64,000 nt of DNA, taken from positions 1,594,172 through 1,658,171 of the forward strand of contig NZ_LMIB01000001.1 in assembly GCF_001429065.1 (NCBI RefSeq), read 5' to 3'. The DNA is from Sphingomonas sp. Root710. GTDB taxonomy: Bacteria; Pseudomonadota; Alphaproteobacteria; Sphingomonadales; Sphingomonadaceae. The position numbers and the translations under genes are program-made. The notes under the pieces are model-generated. The model was not told the DNA's origin, searched no databases, and was given only the letters and a program-made list of their open reading frames with translations. Each line of letters opens with the position of its first letter. Positions within the stretch are counted from its first letter, which is position 1. Shown here piece by piece: positions 53,378-62,124 of this stretch.

Positions 53378-53829
53378 CCGGGCGCAGCAACAGCGGTGAG
53401 CGCACAGGTGGTCTCAGCCATCATCCGGCCCCGCATGCCGACAAGCTGGCCGCGCCATTGACCGCCTTCATCCTCATGGCAGGTCCGCTCGCCTGGCTCA
53501 CGCAGCTGACCGCCGGCTTTGCGATGACAAGCTGGGCATGCTTCCCAGGCGATATACGTTGGGCCGAGCCCAAGCCCGGTTATCCGCTGGCTGCGGTCGG
53601 CGTGTCGATTATCTGCGCCTTGATCGCAGCGGCCTCTGGGCTGGTCGCTTGGCGCAAGTTCGCCGAGGTCAAACAAGAAATGAGCGGAGGCACCCGGCAT
53701 CTCGCCGACATCGGCCACGGCCGCACACGCTTCGTTGCGCTGTGGGGCGTAATCCTTGGTGCCACCTTCACCGTGACCATCCTTGTCACGCTCGTCGCCT
53801 TCGTTCTGGTGCCGCCATGCGCCGGTTGA
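53374..53829 (+). CDS. Membrane protein of the oxidase cluster (unknown)
   Basis: A 151-residue protein with three likely membrane helices (LTAFILMAGPLAWLTQLTAGF; LAAVGVSIICALIAAASGLVA; VALWGVILGATFTVTILVTLVAFVL). It occupies the place where caa3 clusters often have a small subunit IV-like or accessory gene. I do not recognise the family firmly. Its overlap with ctaE (4 nt) and with the next cytochrome gene (13 nt) says it is co-translated and likely part of oxidase assembly or electron delivery. Confidence 0.75.
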   Translation: MTGRSNSGERTGGLSHHPAPHADKLAAPLTAFILMAGPLAWLTQLTAGFAMTSWACFPGDIRWAEPKPGYPLAAVGVSIICALIAAASGLVAWRKFAEVKQEMSGGTRHLADIGHGRTRFVALWGVILGATFTVTILVTLVAFVLVPPCAG

Positions 53830-54149
53830 TCGCGGCCATCGCCCTGGCGCCGCTCGCAGCCTGCCACGATCCGCATGCGGCCGCGAAAGCGCTGATCGCC
53901 GAGCGCTGCGCGGCCTGCCATGTCGTCCCTGGCATCGCCACCGCGACGGGCACGGTCGGGCCGCCCCTCTCCGGCATAGCACGCCAGCAGATCCTCGCAG
54001 GCCGGTATCCAAACCGCCCGGATGTCATGACCCGCTGGCTGATCGATCCGCAGGCGATGCAACCGGGCGGTGCGATGCCATCGACCGGGCTCAGCCCTTC
54101 CCAGGCGAAGATCATCGCCGACTACCTCTACACGCTGGACAGATCATGA
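53817..54149 (+). CDS. Small c-type cytochrome lipoprotein
   Basis: A 110-residue cytochrome c. A short signal (RRLIAAIALAPLAAC) ends in a lipobox-like Cys. The haem motif is CAACH, with a likely Met axial ligand in GGAMPSTGLS. It resembles the small cytochromes found with PQQ dehydrogenases or caa3 oxidases and is a candidate carrier between xoxF, directly downstream (4-nt overlap), and coxB upstream. Confidence 0.85.
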   Translation: MRRLIAAIALAPLAACHDPHAAAKALIAERCAACHVVPGIATATGTVGPPLSGIARQQILAGRYPNRPDVMTRWLIDPQAMQPGGAMPSTGLSPSQAKIIADYLYTLDRS

Positions 54150-56017
54150 TGAAACGCCTCGCCCTGCTAGCCTTGGCATCCGCACCCGCCGCGCTTCTCG
54201 CACAGTCCGTTCCCGCACCCGTCCCTGCGGGGGAAGTGTTCACGCGAGCGCAGATCGGCCGCGCTCTCAGTCCGCCGACCCCAGCGGCCGGACGTACCAA
54301 CGCCAATCCCAGGCTTGCTCCCGCCGACGACGGGCAATGGACGATGCCCGCCAAGAATTATGCGGCGACTCGCTATTCGGCGATGGCCGAGATCAATCCC
54401 GCCAATGTCGCGAAGCTTCGTCCGGTGTTCGGCTTTTCGCTTGGCGTCAACAAGGGCCAGGAAGCGGCGCCTATCGTAGCGGGCGGGACGATGTATGTCG
54501 TCACGGCCTTTCCCAACCTGGTCTACGCACTCGATCTGACGAAGCCGGGCGCGCCGCTAAAATGGCGTTACGCGCCCAAACCGTTGCCCGCCGCCCAGGG
54601 GGTTGCTTGCTGCGACGTCGTCAATCGCGGCGGCACCGTCGACAAGGGCAAGTTCATCTTCAACACGCTCGACGGTCAAACCATCGCGGTCGACATCAAC
54701 AGCGGTAAACCCGCGTGGAAGACCCAGCTCGGGAATATCAACAAAGGCGAGACGATGACGATGGCGCCGCTGGTCGCCAACGGCAAAGTCTATGTCGGCA
54801 ATTCGGGCGGCGAGATGGGGGTGCGAGGCTGGATCATTGCCCTGGACGAAGCGACCGGAAAGGTCGCCTGGAAGGCCTATAATACCGGCCCCGACAAGGA
54901 CGTGCTGATAGGCCCGGGCTTCAAGCCCTTCTATGCAATGGACCGCGGCAAGGATCTCGGCGTGAAGAGCTGGCCGGCTCAGGCCTGGACGATTGGCGGC
55001 GGCAATGTCTGGGGCTGGGTCAACTATGACCCCGAACTCAACCAGATTCTTTATGGCAGCGGCAATCCTGGGCCTTGGAATGCCGAGCAACGCCCAGGCG
55101 ACAACAAATGGACCACCGGCATTTTTGCGCGCGATCCCGATACCGGAGCAGCGCGCTGGTACTACCAGATGTCTCCGCACGACGAGCATGACTATGACGG
55201 CGTCAATGAGCAGATTCTGCTCGACATGCCGTTTGCCGGCAAGATGCACAAGGTGCTGATCCATCCCGATCGCAATGGCTATGTCTATGTTGTCGATCGT
55301 ACCAATGGCCAGGTGCTCTCCGCCGATCCTTACGGTCCGATCAACTCATCGGAAGGCGTCGATCTTGCCACCGGCCGTCTGAAGGTGAACCCGACCAAGC
55401 AGACCAAGCTTGGCCAGGTTATCCGCAACATCTGCCCGACCGCGAGCGGCGCCAAGGACTGGAATCCGTCGAGCTTCAGCCCGCGCACGGCCCTTATGTA
55501 CATTCCGCACGAGAATATGTGCATGGACTGGATGAACCTCGAGGTGAACTACATCTCGGGCACGCCCTATGTCGGTGCAGAGGTGCATATGAAGCCGGGG
55601 CCCGGTGGCAATCGCGGGGTTCTGACCGCCTGGGATCCGGTGATGCGCCGGCCCGCCTGGGAGGTGAAGGAGGATCTGCCGATCTGGTCGGGGACGGTCG
55701 TCACGGGTGGTGACCTGGTCTTCTACGGAACGATGGACGGCTGGTTCAAGGCTGTGTCCGCGCGCACCGGCAAGGAGCTGTGGAAATACAAGGTCGACAG
55801 CGGCATCATCGGTCAGCCGATCAGCTATCGCGGCCCCGACGGTCATCAATATGTCGCCGTGCTGTCGGGCGTGGGTGGCTGGGCCGGCGCGGTGGTCTCG
55901 GGCCCGGTCGATCCGCGCGACGGATCGGCAGCGCTTGGCATGGTCAACGCGATGAGCGATCTCCCCAAGAAAACCACCGCGGGAGGGACATTGTATGTCT
56001 TTGCGCTTCCCAACTAG
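54146..56017 (+). CDS. xoxF: Lanthanide-type PQQ alcohol dehydrogenase (XoxF-like)
   Basis: A 623-residue periplasmic quinoprotein alcohol dehydrogenase. After a signal peptide (LALLALASAPAALLAQS) comes the eight-bladed propeller. The vicinal disulfide pair is C155-C156 (ACCDVV). GNPGPWNAEQRPGDNKW carries the cofactor-site Asn307. The segment HDEHDYDGVNE has D349-Y350-D351: the second Asp is the extra ligand that marks lanthanide-dependent XoxF, where the calcium enzyme MxaF has Ala. It oxidises methanol or other primary alcohols and passes electrons to cytochrome c. No C-terminal haem domain. Start at ATG 54146 or 54149, overlapping the cytochrome gene. Confidence 0.92.
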   Translation: MMKRLALLALASAPAALLAQSVPAPVPAGEVFTRAQIGRALSPPTPAAGRTNANPRLAPADDGQWTMPAKNYAATRYSAMAEINPANVAKLRPVFGFSLGVNKGQEAAPIVAGGTMYVVTAFPNLVYALDLTKPGAPLKWRYAPKPLPAAQGVACCDVVNRGGTVDKGKFIFNTLDGQTIAVDINSGKPAWKTQLGNINKGETMTMAPLVANGKVYVGNSGGEMGVRGWIIALDEATGKVAWKAYNTGPDKDVLIGPGFKPFYAMDRGKDLGVKSWPAQAWTIGGGNVWGWVNYDPELNQILYGSGNPGPWNAEQRPGDNKWTTGIFARDPDTGAARWYYQMSPHDEHDYDGVNEQILLDMPFAGKMHKVLIHPDRNGYVYVVDRTNGQVLSADPYGPINSSEGVDLATGRLKVNPTKQTKLGQVIRNICPTASGAKDWNPSSFSPRTALMYIPHENMCMDWMNLEVNYISGTPYVGAEVHMKPGPGGNRGVLTAWDPVMRRPAWEVKEDLPIWSGTVVTGGDLVFYGTMDGWFKAVSARTGKELWKYKVDSGIIGQPISYRGPDGHQYVAVLSGVGGWAGAVVSGPVDPRDGSAALGMVNAMSDLPKKTTAGGTLYVFALPN

Positions 56018-56570
56018 CATCATCACACTCGCGCTCCTGGGGCTGGCCGCCTGCCACAAGGCGGACAAGGGAGGAATGCCTGCCGAGCAGCCGGATCACC
56101 AAGGCGTGATCGACAGTGGGATCACCCCGGGCACCGAAACTGCGCTTGTCACCGACGATCCGCGGGCCGCGCAATATTATGACAATCCCGCTGCCGTCAT
56201 TACCGGCATGAAGCTCTACAAGGCCTATAACTGTTCCGGCTGCCACTCGGCCGGCGGCGGTGGCATGGGCCCGTCGCTGATGGACGACGTATGGGTCTAT
56301 GGCGGGCGGCTCGCGCAAATTCACCAGACGATCGTCGAGGGCCGGCCCAACGGGATGCCAAGCTGGGGCGGCAAGATCCCCGACGGGCAAATCTGGCAGA
56401 TCGCCGCCTATGTGCGCTCGCTTTCGCTACCGGAGACCCTTGCTGCGCAACATGGCCCAACGCCGGGCCAGTCCCCCGCCCCGGTACCGAGATCGGCCGA
56501 CGCGCATGGGGGCTGGACGCCGCCCAAAGATACCACCAACGATTATACGTCGACGGTGAAGGCGGATTGA
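55995..56570 (+). CDS. xoxG: c-type cytochrome, XoxG-like electron acceptor
   Basis: A 191-residue cytochrome c with a lipoprotein-like signal (LALLGLAAC) and the haem motif C80-SGC-H84, followed by a Gly-rich loop (SAGGGGMGPSLMDD) and RPNGMPSWGGKIPDGQIWQIAAYVRSL, where MPSW supplies the Met ligand. This form is typical of cytochromes next to XoxF, taking two single electrons from PQQ. GGGAGGG at 55981 precedes the ATG; the gene overlaps xoxF by 23 nt and the next gene by 1 nt. A Pro-rich tail ends the protein. Confidence 0.85.
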   Translation: MSLRFPTSIITLALLGLAACHKADKGGMPAEQPDHQGVIDSGITPGTETALVTDDPRAAQYYDNPAAVITGMKLYKAYNCSGCHSAGGGGMGPSLMDDVWVYGGRLAQIHQTIVEGRPNGMPSWGGKIPDGQIWQIAAYVRSLSLPETLAAQHGPTPGQSPAPVPRSADAHGGWTPPKDTTNDYTSTVKAD

Positions 56571-57526
56571 TGCGGCGCCGATTATTGGCCCTTGTCCTGT
56601 TCGCGGCATCGCCATCGCTCGCCGACACAGTGCTCGTTTCGGATGAGACGAAAAACGTCCTCCACGTCATCGATGGCGTAAACGGTGCTGTCCAGGCCGA
56701 CATAGCGGTGGACGCGCGCCCGCGTGGGCTGGCGGTCTCGCCCGACGGCAAGAGCCTCTACGTTGCGGCGGGCAATGCCAACACCATCGACGTCGTCGAT
56801 CTCGCGACGCGCAAGATCGTTCGTCGCCTCGCTTCCGGTTCGGATCCCGAGCGCTTCGTCGTCAGTCCGGACGGTACCCGGCTCTATATCGCCAACGAAG
56901 ACAACAGCGCGGTCACATTCCTCGATATCGCCAGCAACAAGGCCATCGCCTCGGTTCCTGTTGGTCCGCAACCGGAAGGGATGGCCGTCAGCCCAGACGG
57001 CAAGCTGGTGATCGCCACCGCCGAGACATCGAGCACCACCCACTTCATCGACGTGGCATCGGCCAAGGTGCTCGACAGCGCGCTGGTCGGCTCACGTCCA
57101 CGCTCGGCGATTTTTCTGAGTGGCGGCAAGCAATTGTGGGTCACATCGGAACTGCGCGGGACGATCGCGATCTTCGATCCCGCCACGCACAAGATCACCG
57201 ACACGATCGATCTTGTGAAGCTGATGCCCGACATCGATCCCGTGCAGGCGGTCGAACTACTCGTGACACGCGACGGCAAGCGGCTGTTCGTGGCGCTCGG
57301 CAGGGGCAATCATGTCGCCGAGCTCGATCCCGAAACGCATAAGCTCGTGCGTGTTTTTCCCGTCGGTGAGCGCAACTGGGGGATCGCGTTGTCGCCCGAC
57401 GGAAGTCGGCTTTATGCCGTCGCGGGCCTGTCATCGGACATGACCGTGATCGATCTTCAGGCCAACAAAGTAATCCGGACGGTCAAGCTCGGAGAGCGCC
57501 CGTGGGGCGTGGTGGCCGTGCCATGA
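56570..57526 (+). CDS. PQQ-catabolism-associated beta-propeller protein (YVTN repeats)
   Basis: A 318-residue secreted beta-propeller: signal RRRLLALVLFAASPSLA, then seven YVTN-type blades (RGLAVSPDGKSLYVAAGNANTIDVVD; PERFVVSPDGTRLYIANEDN; EGMAVSPDGKLVI and so on). Proteins of this type accompany XoxF-like dehydrogenases in many Proteobacteria, with an unproven accessory role (metal or cofactor handling, scaffold). It is coupled to xoxG (1-nt overlap of TGATG) and to the xoxJ-like gene (4 nt). Confidence 0.85.
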   Translation: MRRRLLALVLFAASPSLADTVLVSDETKNVLHVIDGVNGAVQADIAVDARPRGLAVSPDGKSLYVAAGNANTIDVVDLATRKIVRRLASGSDPERFVVSPDGTRLYIANEDNSAVTFLDIASNKAIASVPVGPQPEGMAVSPDGKLVIATAETSSTTHFIDVASAKVLDSALVGSRPRSAIFLSGGKQLWVTSELRGTIAIFDPATHKITDTIDLVKLMPDIDPVQAVELLVTRDGKRLFVALGRGNHVAELDPETHKLVRVFPVGERNWGIALSPDGSRLYAVAGLSSDMTVIDLQANKVIRTVKLGERPWGVVAVP

Positions 57527-58299
57527 TCGGCCTTCTCGCGCTGATCGCGGCGGTCGTCCCATCGCCCGATCTGGTGGTGTGCGCGGACCCAAATAATCTG
57601 CCCTTTTCGAACCAGGCGGGAGAGGGCTTCGAAAACGAGGTCGCGGAAATCGTCGCCCATGATCTTGGTCGCAGGGTCCGCTATGTCTGGTGGGCACAGC
57701 GTCGCGGCTATGTTCGCAACACGCTCGGCGAAGCGAAATGCGATATCTGGCCAGGGGTCGCGAGCGGGGTCGAGATGGTGGCGACAACACGCCCCTGGTA
57801 TCGCTCGACCTATGTCTTCGTCACGCGAGAGGACCGGCCACTGAGCGGACTGACGCTCGATGACCCGCGCCTCAAGACGCTGTCGATCGGCGTCCAGATG
57901 GTCGGCAACGATGCACAGAACACACCTCCGGCGCATGCGCTGTCGGTGCGGGGACTGATCGATAATGTTCGCGGATATATGATCTACGGCGATTATGCGC
58001 GACCCAATCCCCCGACCGCGATCATCAAGGCCGTCGCCGATGGCGACATCGACGCTGCGATTGTGTGGGGACCGCTGGCGGGTTGGTATTCCCGCCACGC
58101 GGTCGTTCCGCTCAGGATCGAGAATGTGACGCCGTGGCTCGACCAGGGTCAATGGCCGATGGTGTACGATATCTCGATGGGCGTTCGCCGTGACGATCCG
58201 CAGCTGCGTCGAAAGGTGGAAACGATCCTCGAAAGCGAAAAGCCAGCGATTGGGGCTATCCTCCACCAATATGGTGTGCCTGTGGTCGATACACAGTGA
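57523..58299 (+). CDS. xoxJ: XoxJ/MoxJ-like periplasmic substrate-binding-fold protein
   Basis: A 258-residue protein with a short signal and a bacterial solute-binding fold: LVVCADPNNLPFSNQAGEGFENEVAEIVAHDLG, then VWWAQRRGYVRNTL and CDIWPGVASG. This is the quinoprotein dehydrogenase-associated binding protein type (XoxJ/MoxJ), thought to help activate or mature XoxF rather than to serve an ABC transporter; no permease genes are nearby. It ends the plus-strand run that begins at ctaG. Confidence 0.87.
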   Translation: MIGLLALIAAVVPSPDLVVCADPNNLPFSNQAGEGFENEVAEIVAHDLGRRVRYVWWAQRRGYVRNTLGEAKCDIWPGVASGVEMVATTRPWYRSTYVFVTREDRPLSGLTLDDPRLKTLSIGVQMVGNDAQNTPPAHALSVRGLIDNVRGYMIYGDYARPNPPTAIIKAVADGDIDAAIVWGPLAGWYSRHAVVPLRIENVTPWLDQGQWPMVYDISMGVRRDDPQLRRKVETILESEKPAIGAILHQYGVPVVDTQ

Positions 58300-58413
58300 A
58301 CTTCAGCTCCGCGGTATGGCTCTTTGGCGCTCATCTCCGGCTTTGAGCGATATCGCCCAAATAGGGTACCACTCTTGAGCGCCCGCTCTTGCCAACGCCG
58401 TCGCGGATCTTGA

Positions 58414-58974
58414 TTAGTTCGCCGGCTGAGCGCGAACACTCTCGCGAAGCCGGGCAAAATCGCCCGGAGCCAACATCGGCACCGCTTCGACAAACGCTAC
58501 GACGTCGGTTATCTGCCGATCGGAGAGTAACTCTCCCCATGCCGGCATGGCGGTCATCTTTACGCCATGCCGCACGATATGTTCGAGTTCGTGGTGCCGC
58601 CAACGTACCCGCGCATCGAGCAGGAAGGGCGGCGTCGGCAGCATGGCACTCACCCACGGCGCCCTGGCGACGCCGGGGCCGCCATGGCACTCTATGCATC
58701 GCGCCTCGTACACCTTCGCCCCGGCCAGCAGCCTTGCCCGATCCATGGTAGGCGGCGGTCCGCCGGTGGCGGCGCGCCATTTCACGGAATGAATCATCGT
58801 CATGTGGATCGCCCAAGCGATCGGCTTGGGGTGAGGACTGTCGGCACTGGTATCATAGGCGATACCGAACAGGATCAGGGCCGACACAAGGAGGCCGATG
58901 ACTGCCGCAGTCAACATCCCTAGCAGCCATCCGAGTAGCAGTGGTTTTGTCCCAATTTTTCGCCGGATCGCCAT
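58414..58974 (-). CDS. Membrane-anchored cytochrome c
   Basis: A 186-residue protein with an N-terminal membrane helix (LLLGWLLGMLTAAVIGLLVSALILFGIAY) and a monohaem domain: CIECHGGPGVA for haem binding and MTAMPAWG with the axial Met, then ITDVVAFVEAVP. It is convergent with the xoxJ-like gene and follows the next cytochrome gene on the minus strand with overlapping stop and start. It probably belongs to the alcohol-oxidation electron chain, under a separate promoter. Confidence 0.85.
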   Translation of the reverse strand: MAIRRKIGTKPLLLGWLLGMLTAAVIGLLVSALILFGIAYDTSADSPHPKPIAWAIHMTMIHSVKWRAATGGPPPTMDRARLLAGAKVYEARCIECHGGPGVARAPWVSAMLPTPPFLLDARVRWRHHELEHIVRHGVKMTAMPAWGELLSDRQITDVVAFVEAVPMLAPGDFARLRESVRAQPAN

Positions 58975-59327
58975 CAGCGGAGCGTATAAAGGTAGGCAGC
59001 GATATTGCGCGCCTGCTCGTCGGTAAGGTGCTGATCGGGCATCGCGTTGGTCGTTACGATCGACGCGGGCGATTTGAGATAATGCTCTAGATTACCAGGA
59101 GAGTTCGCGAGCACTCCGACGATCATCTGCCGTGATGCGAAATGCGCAAGCGAGGGACCTGCCATACCATCGGCCCCCTCGATGCCAGGAATAAGATGGC
59201 ACGAACCGCAGGCCTCGCGCGCTATCATGAGCTCTCCCTCATCGGCTCGACCCATAGCGACTGGCGTAGCGGGCAATTGCTGGCAGCTGCTCATTATAGC
59301 CGGCGCTAATATTAAAATCGCGCGCAT
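58974..59327 (-). CDS. Small c-type cytochrome lipoprotein
   Basis: A 117-residue cytochrome c with signal RAILILAPAIMSSC (lipobox Cys) and haem motif CGSCH. The Met ligand is in TNAMPDQHLTDEQARNIAAYLYTL, closely similar to the C-terminal cytochrome domain of coxB (SLMPNQHLSGPQLGDIRAYLETL) and to the small cytochrome at 53817. A longer frame to 59468 exists, but the lipoprotein signal begins at ATG 59327. It is first in a two-gene unit. Confidence 0.83.
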   Translation of the reverse strand: MRAILILAPAIMSSCQQLPATPVAMGRADEGELMIAREACGSCHLIPGIEGADGMAGPSLAHFASRQMIVGVLANSPGNLEHYLKSPASIVTTNAMPDQHLTDEQARNIAAYLYTLR

Positions 59328-59610
59328 AATTAAGCGCCGCGCGATGGAAGCATGTTTACGCTCAATGCGATGTTTTTCGGTGCGCAGATCATCGAGCTGG
59401 CACGGGCTCGCGCCGGCACGCGCGCCACAGAGTCGCTCGGCCCCCATCTCGATCGCGGCATCGTTCATGTCGCTCTACCTCTCGCACGGCTGGCAAACCG
59501 CATGCCGCGATATGGACGGCTTTGGGTCGGCCTGACTAGCCCACTTCTCGTCGCGACGATGAAAGGAGATTCCCGGTGGTGCGCGCGCTGACAGCGCAAC
59601 GAGCCAGGTA

Positions 59611-60348
59611 TTAGTTACGGATACCCACCGTCGCACTAGGCTCATGCTTCGGGCACCAATCTGCCGCACGCCAAATCTTGGGCGGCGGTCGTTTGTCGAT
59701 GCGCCGAACGACGCCATTGCCGATCGGCGCCAGCTCTGCCTTCGCGGACGGCCGCGGCGCTACGCAGTAGCGGTTATAATCCTCCTGTGAGTGGGACACC
59801 TGACGATAGACCATCCCCTTGGCGGCGGAGATGGCGCGATCGACGACAGCCTTTTCCGGCTGCGCTGCGGTCATGCTCTCCAGCCCCGCCGACCCGAATG
59901 CGATAGGATCGCCGCGATTGTTCCAATGCGGCGCGCAAAGCAGCACTAGAGAACCGCCGACGGTGGCGACGAACTTCTGCGCCGCTGCTTGCGACAGCTT
60001 GATCGCATCGACCTCGCTCGGCTGGCCGGTAGCCGGAAAGAAAGTGAAGCCCTTGGCATGATGAACGCAAACGACCGCACCCCAACCTGGCGCATCGTCA
60101 GCGAACAGCAGAGTCCAGCCGGCGGGACGGATAGCCTTCGCCGCGATATTAGCCTGGTCGGCGGCATCCACACTGTTGCCGCGGATCACGACATGACCGC
60201 TCTGGGTGTTACCCAGAACGAATACTTCGCCCGCCAGCGCAGGACTCGAAACCAGCCCTGCGATCAGCAGCGCAGCAACGCCGATCGACCATCGGATTTG
60301 CGTGCCCCACCCCCGCAAATCGTCACAGCGGTGACCAATTCTTGTCAT
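59611..60348 (-). CDS. Secreted hypothetical protein (245 aa)
   Basis: An N-terminal helix IRWSIGVAALLIAGLVSSPALAGE reads as a signal peptide. The mature part (VFVLGNTQSGHVVIRGNSVDAADQANIAAKAI...) has several Cys and ends with a basic, Pro-rich stretch. No known domain recognised. ATG 60348 was preferred over 60384, because the signal then has a short positively charged start. It lies upstream of no other minus-strand gene within 280 nt. Confidence 0.6.
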   Translation of the reverse strand: MTRIGHRCDDLRGWGTQIRWSIGVAALLIAGLVSSPALAGEVFVLGNTQSGHVVIRGNSVDAADQANIAAKAIRPAGWTLLFADDAPGWGAVVCVHHAKGFTFFPATGQPSEVDAIKLSQAAAQKFVATVGGSLVLLCAPHWNNRGDPIAFGSAGLESMTAAQPEKAVVDRAISAAKGMVYRQVSHSQEDYNRYCVAPRPSAKAELAPIGNGVVRRIDKRPPPKIWRAADWCPKHEPSATVGIRN

Positions 60349-60450
60349 GGATTGTCTAATCGCCCTAGCCGCCACGAACATCACCCAGCAACTGGAGCCG
60401 TGGCAGGCCGGGAGCCGGGGTTTGCCTCCCGCGCAGCCGGCCTGCCGCGT

Positions 60451-62013
60451 TCAATCGATCCGAACATAAATGTCCTCCGGATGCCGAAGGCGGTGGATGG
60501 AGTCGAAGTTTGCCCCCTGTTCGACGTTACTGACCAATGTCGGATTGCCAAAGAGTTGGCCGCGCCGGCTGCATTCGTCGAGGAAGCGCGAACGATAGGG
60601 CTCTGCCGCAGCGTTGACCTTTGCATAATGATCCTGACCATGTGGATCGATCGAAGCCGAGGGGGAGACGATTTCACTGAAACACACCAAGTTGCGTGTG
60701 CTCTTTGGTCCCGGCACGAGAGCGACAGTATAGTAGAAACGCAGCGGTATGCCGCCGGTGCCACTGACGCCTGTGGTCCTGCCAGCTACCGCCACCACCG
60801 GCTGCGTCGGCGCGACGGCCGCCCTTGCCCCAGCCACCCCACCCTGGGTTGGGCCCGCCGCCTGCGCGGCGTGTTGCGCATGCTGCATTGCCATCGTTCG
60901 CACACCATCAGAGACCATTTGATCGCCGACGCCGCTCACCGCTTGACGGGTCAGGGCATCGTCGGTGGTCATCTCGACCCCCTTCATGCCGAAACCCATC
61001 ACCTGCTGGGCATTACCGCCGGCCATCGCGGCACCCGCTGCCATCATCAACCCGCCCAGCAGGCCGCTGTCGCCGCCCTGGGCCTTGGCCAGCGCGGCTT
61101 GCTGCTGTTGTGCGCGCCATGCGGCGAGCTCGCGGGGGGAGAGGAGGGTAACGCCGATCTTATAGTTCTTGCCCGATCCGCGCAGCCAAGCCTGCGCGTA
61201 TAACCGCCAGCTCTTGCGCTCCGTGATGGCGGTCAGATCACCCCGCGGGCCGCCATTGTCCTCGGCGGCGAAGGAACCCGACCGCGGCGTACAACTATTG
61301 GTGATCATCAGCACCGCGCGCTGGCCGTATGGAGCAAGATCGACGCGGACCCCGCTGCCGACCGGCGCATCTATCCCATAACAGGCTACGCGCCAAATCC
61401 CGCTGTCACCGGCATCTTGCTCGGAGGTCGCCGCCGAGATCGCCCTTCCCGGATAGAGTCTGCGCGCGGACTCGTCGCGCGAGATCGATTTGTCAGTTCG
61501 CGCCAATGCCAAGGCGGTATCTATGTCAGGCCTTGAAGTCGGCGTCATCGTGAGGATCGACGCAACGCCGCGGCGAAGAATGCCGATATCGATCGGCTTG
61601 CCAAGGGGCTGGGCGCGAACGGTTTCGGCCATCGTTTCCAAGGAAACGGGGGCGCCGGCGACCGTCATCACGATGTCGCCAGGAAGCAACCCCGCGATGC
61701 GCGCCGGCGATGTGGGATAGGTGAATTCAATCCGCGCCGGCGGCCGATCCGGATCGGACAATTTTCCGAGTTCGCGGCTGGTGTACATGTGCAACGAGGC
61801 ACCGATCCACACCGAATTGGCGTCCGCCGCAGCGGACTCGGGCGGATCCTGCTTATCGATCGCATCGCGCAGCACTTTGCAGGCCGCGGTCTGCTCGCCC
61901 GCGGCACATTGCGCTGCATAGGCCTTGGCAAGGCTATCGTCTTGCGCAGCCGCCCTGCCCGCGAGAAACATCGCCATCGTGACCGCGATCCCCGTACCAA
62001 ATTTCCGAGCCAT
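60451..62013 (-). CDS. Secreted PDZ-domain protein (520 aa)
   Basis: Signal peptide ARKFGTGIAVTMAMFLAGRAAAQ. A Cys-rich short region (AAQCAAGEQTAACKVL) precedes a PDZ domain at about 85-160 (FTYPTSPARIAGLLPGDIVMTVAGAPV...). The middle is Ala/Gln-rich and partly low complexity (ARAAVAPTQPVVAVAG), and a C-terminal domain begins RFYYTVALVPGPKS and contains CFSEIV. No protease domain is present, so it is a scaffold or regulator rather than a DegP-type enzyme. The ATG at 62013 is behind a G-run. Confidence 0.75.
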   Translation of the reverse strand: MARKFGTGIAVTMAMFLAGRAAAQDDSLAKAYAAQCAAGEQTAACKVLRDAIDKQDPPESAAADANSVWIGASLHMYTSRELGKLSDPDRPPARIEFTYPTSPARIAGLLPGDIVMTVAGAPVSLETMAETVRAQPLGKPIDIGILRRGVASILTMTPTSRPDIDTALALARTDKSISRDESARRLYPGRAISAATSEQDAGDSGIWRVACYGIDAPVGSGVRVDLAPYGQRAVLMITNSCTPRSGSFAAEDNGGPRGDLTAITERKSWRLYAQAWLRGSGKNYKIGVTLLSPRELAAWRAQQQQAALAKAQGGDSGLLGGLMMAAGAAMAGGNAQQVMGFGMKGVEMTTDDALTRQAVSGVGDQMVSDGVRTMAMQHAQHAAQAAGPTQGGVAGARAAVAPTQPVVAVAGRTTGVSGTGGIPLRFYYTVALVPGPKSTRNLVCFSEIVSPSASIDPHGQDHYAKVNAAAEPYRSRFLDECSRRGQLFGNPTLVSNVEQGANFDSIHRLRHPEDIYVRID

Positions 62014-62097
62014 AGCGCCCCCCCAAAACATCTTACGCCGCATTGCAGCCGCTCCCGCCGCGCTCCGACTTGCAACCTACCGCCTCCCACTGACCGC

Positions 62098-62121
62098 CGC
62101 CTCCTTCAAATGAAGGAGGCG
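62098..62121. terminator. Perfect hairpin after the LuxR-type gene
   Basis: CGCCTCCTTCA / TGAAGGAGGCG with two loop bases, 3 nt beyond the stop of the LuxR-type gene. No T run, so it may be a terminator or a processing structure. Confidence 0.55.
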
Positions 62122-62124
62122 CTC

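Noticed and set aside
54146-56017. Calcium-type methanol dehydrogenase MxaF
   Set aside because: The residue after D349-Y350 is Asp rather than Ala, and no mxaI-like small subunit follows; XoxF is the better call.
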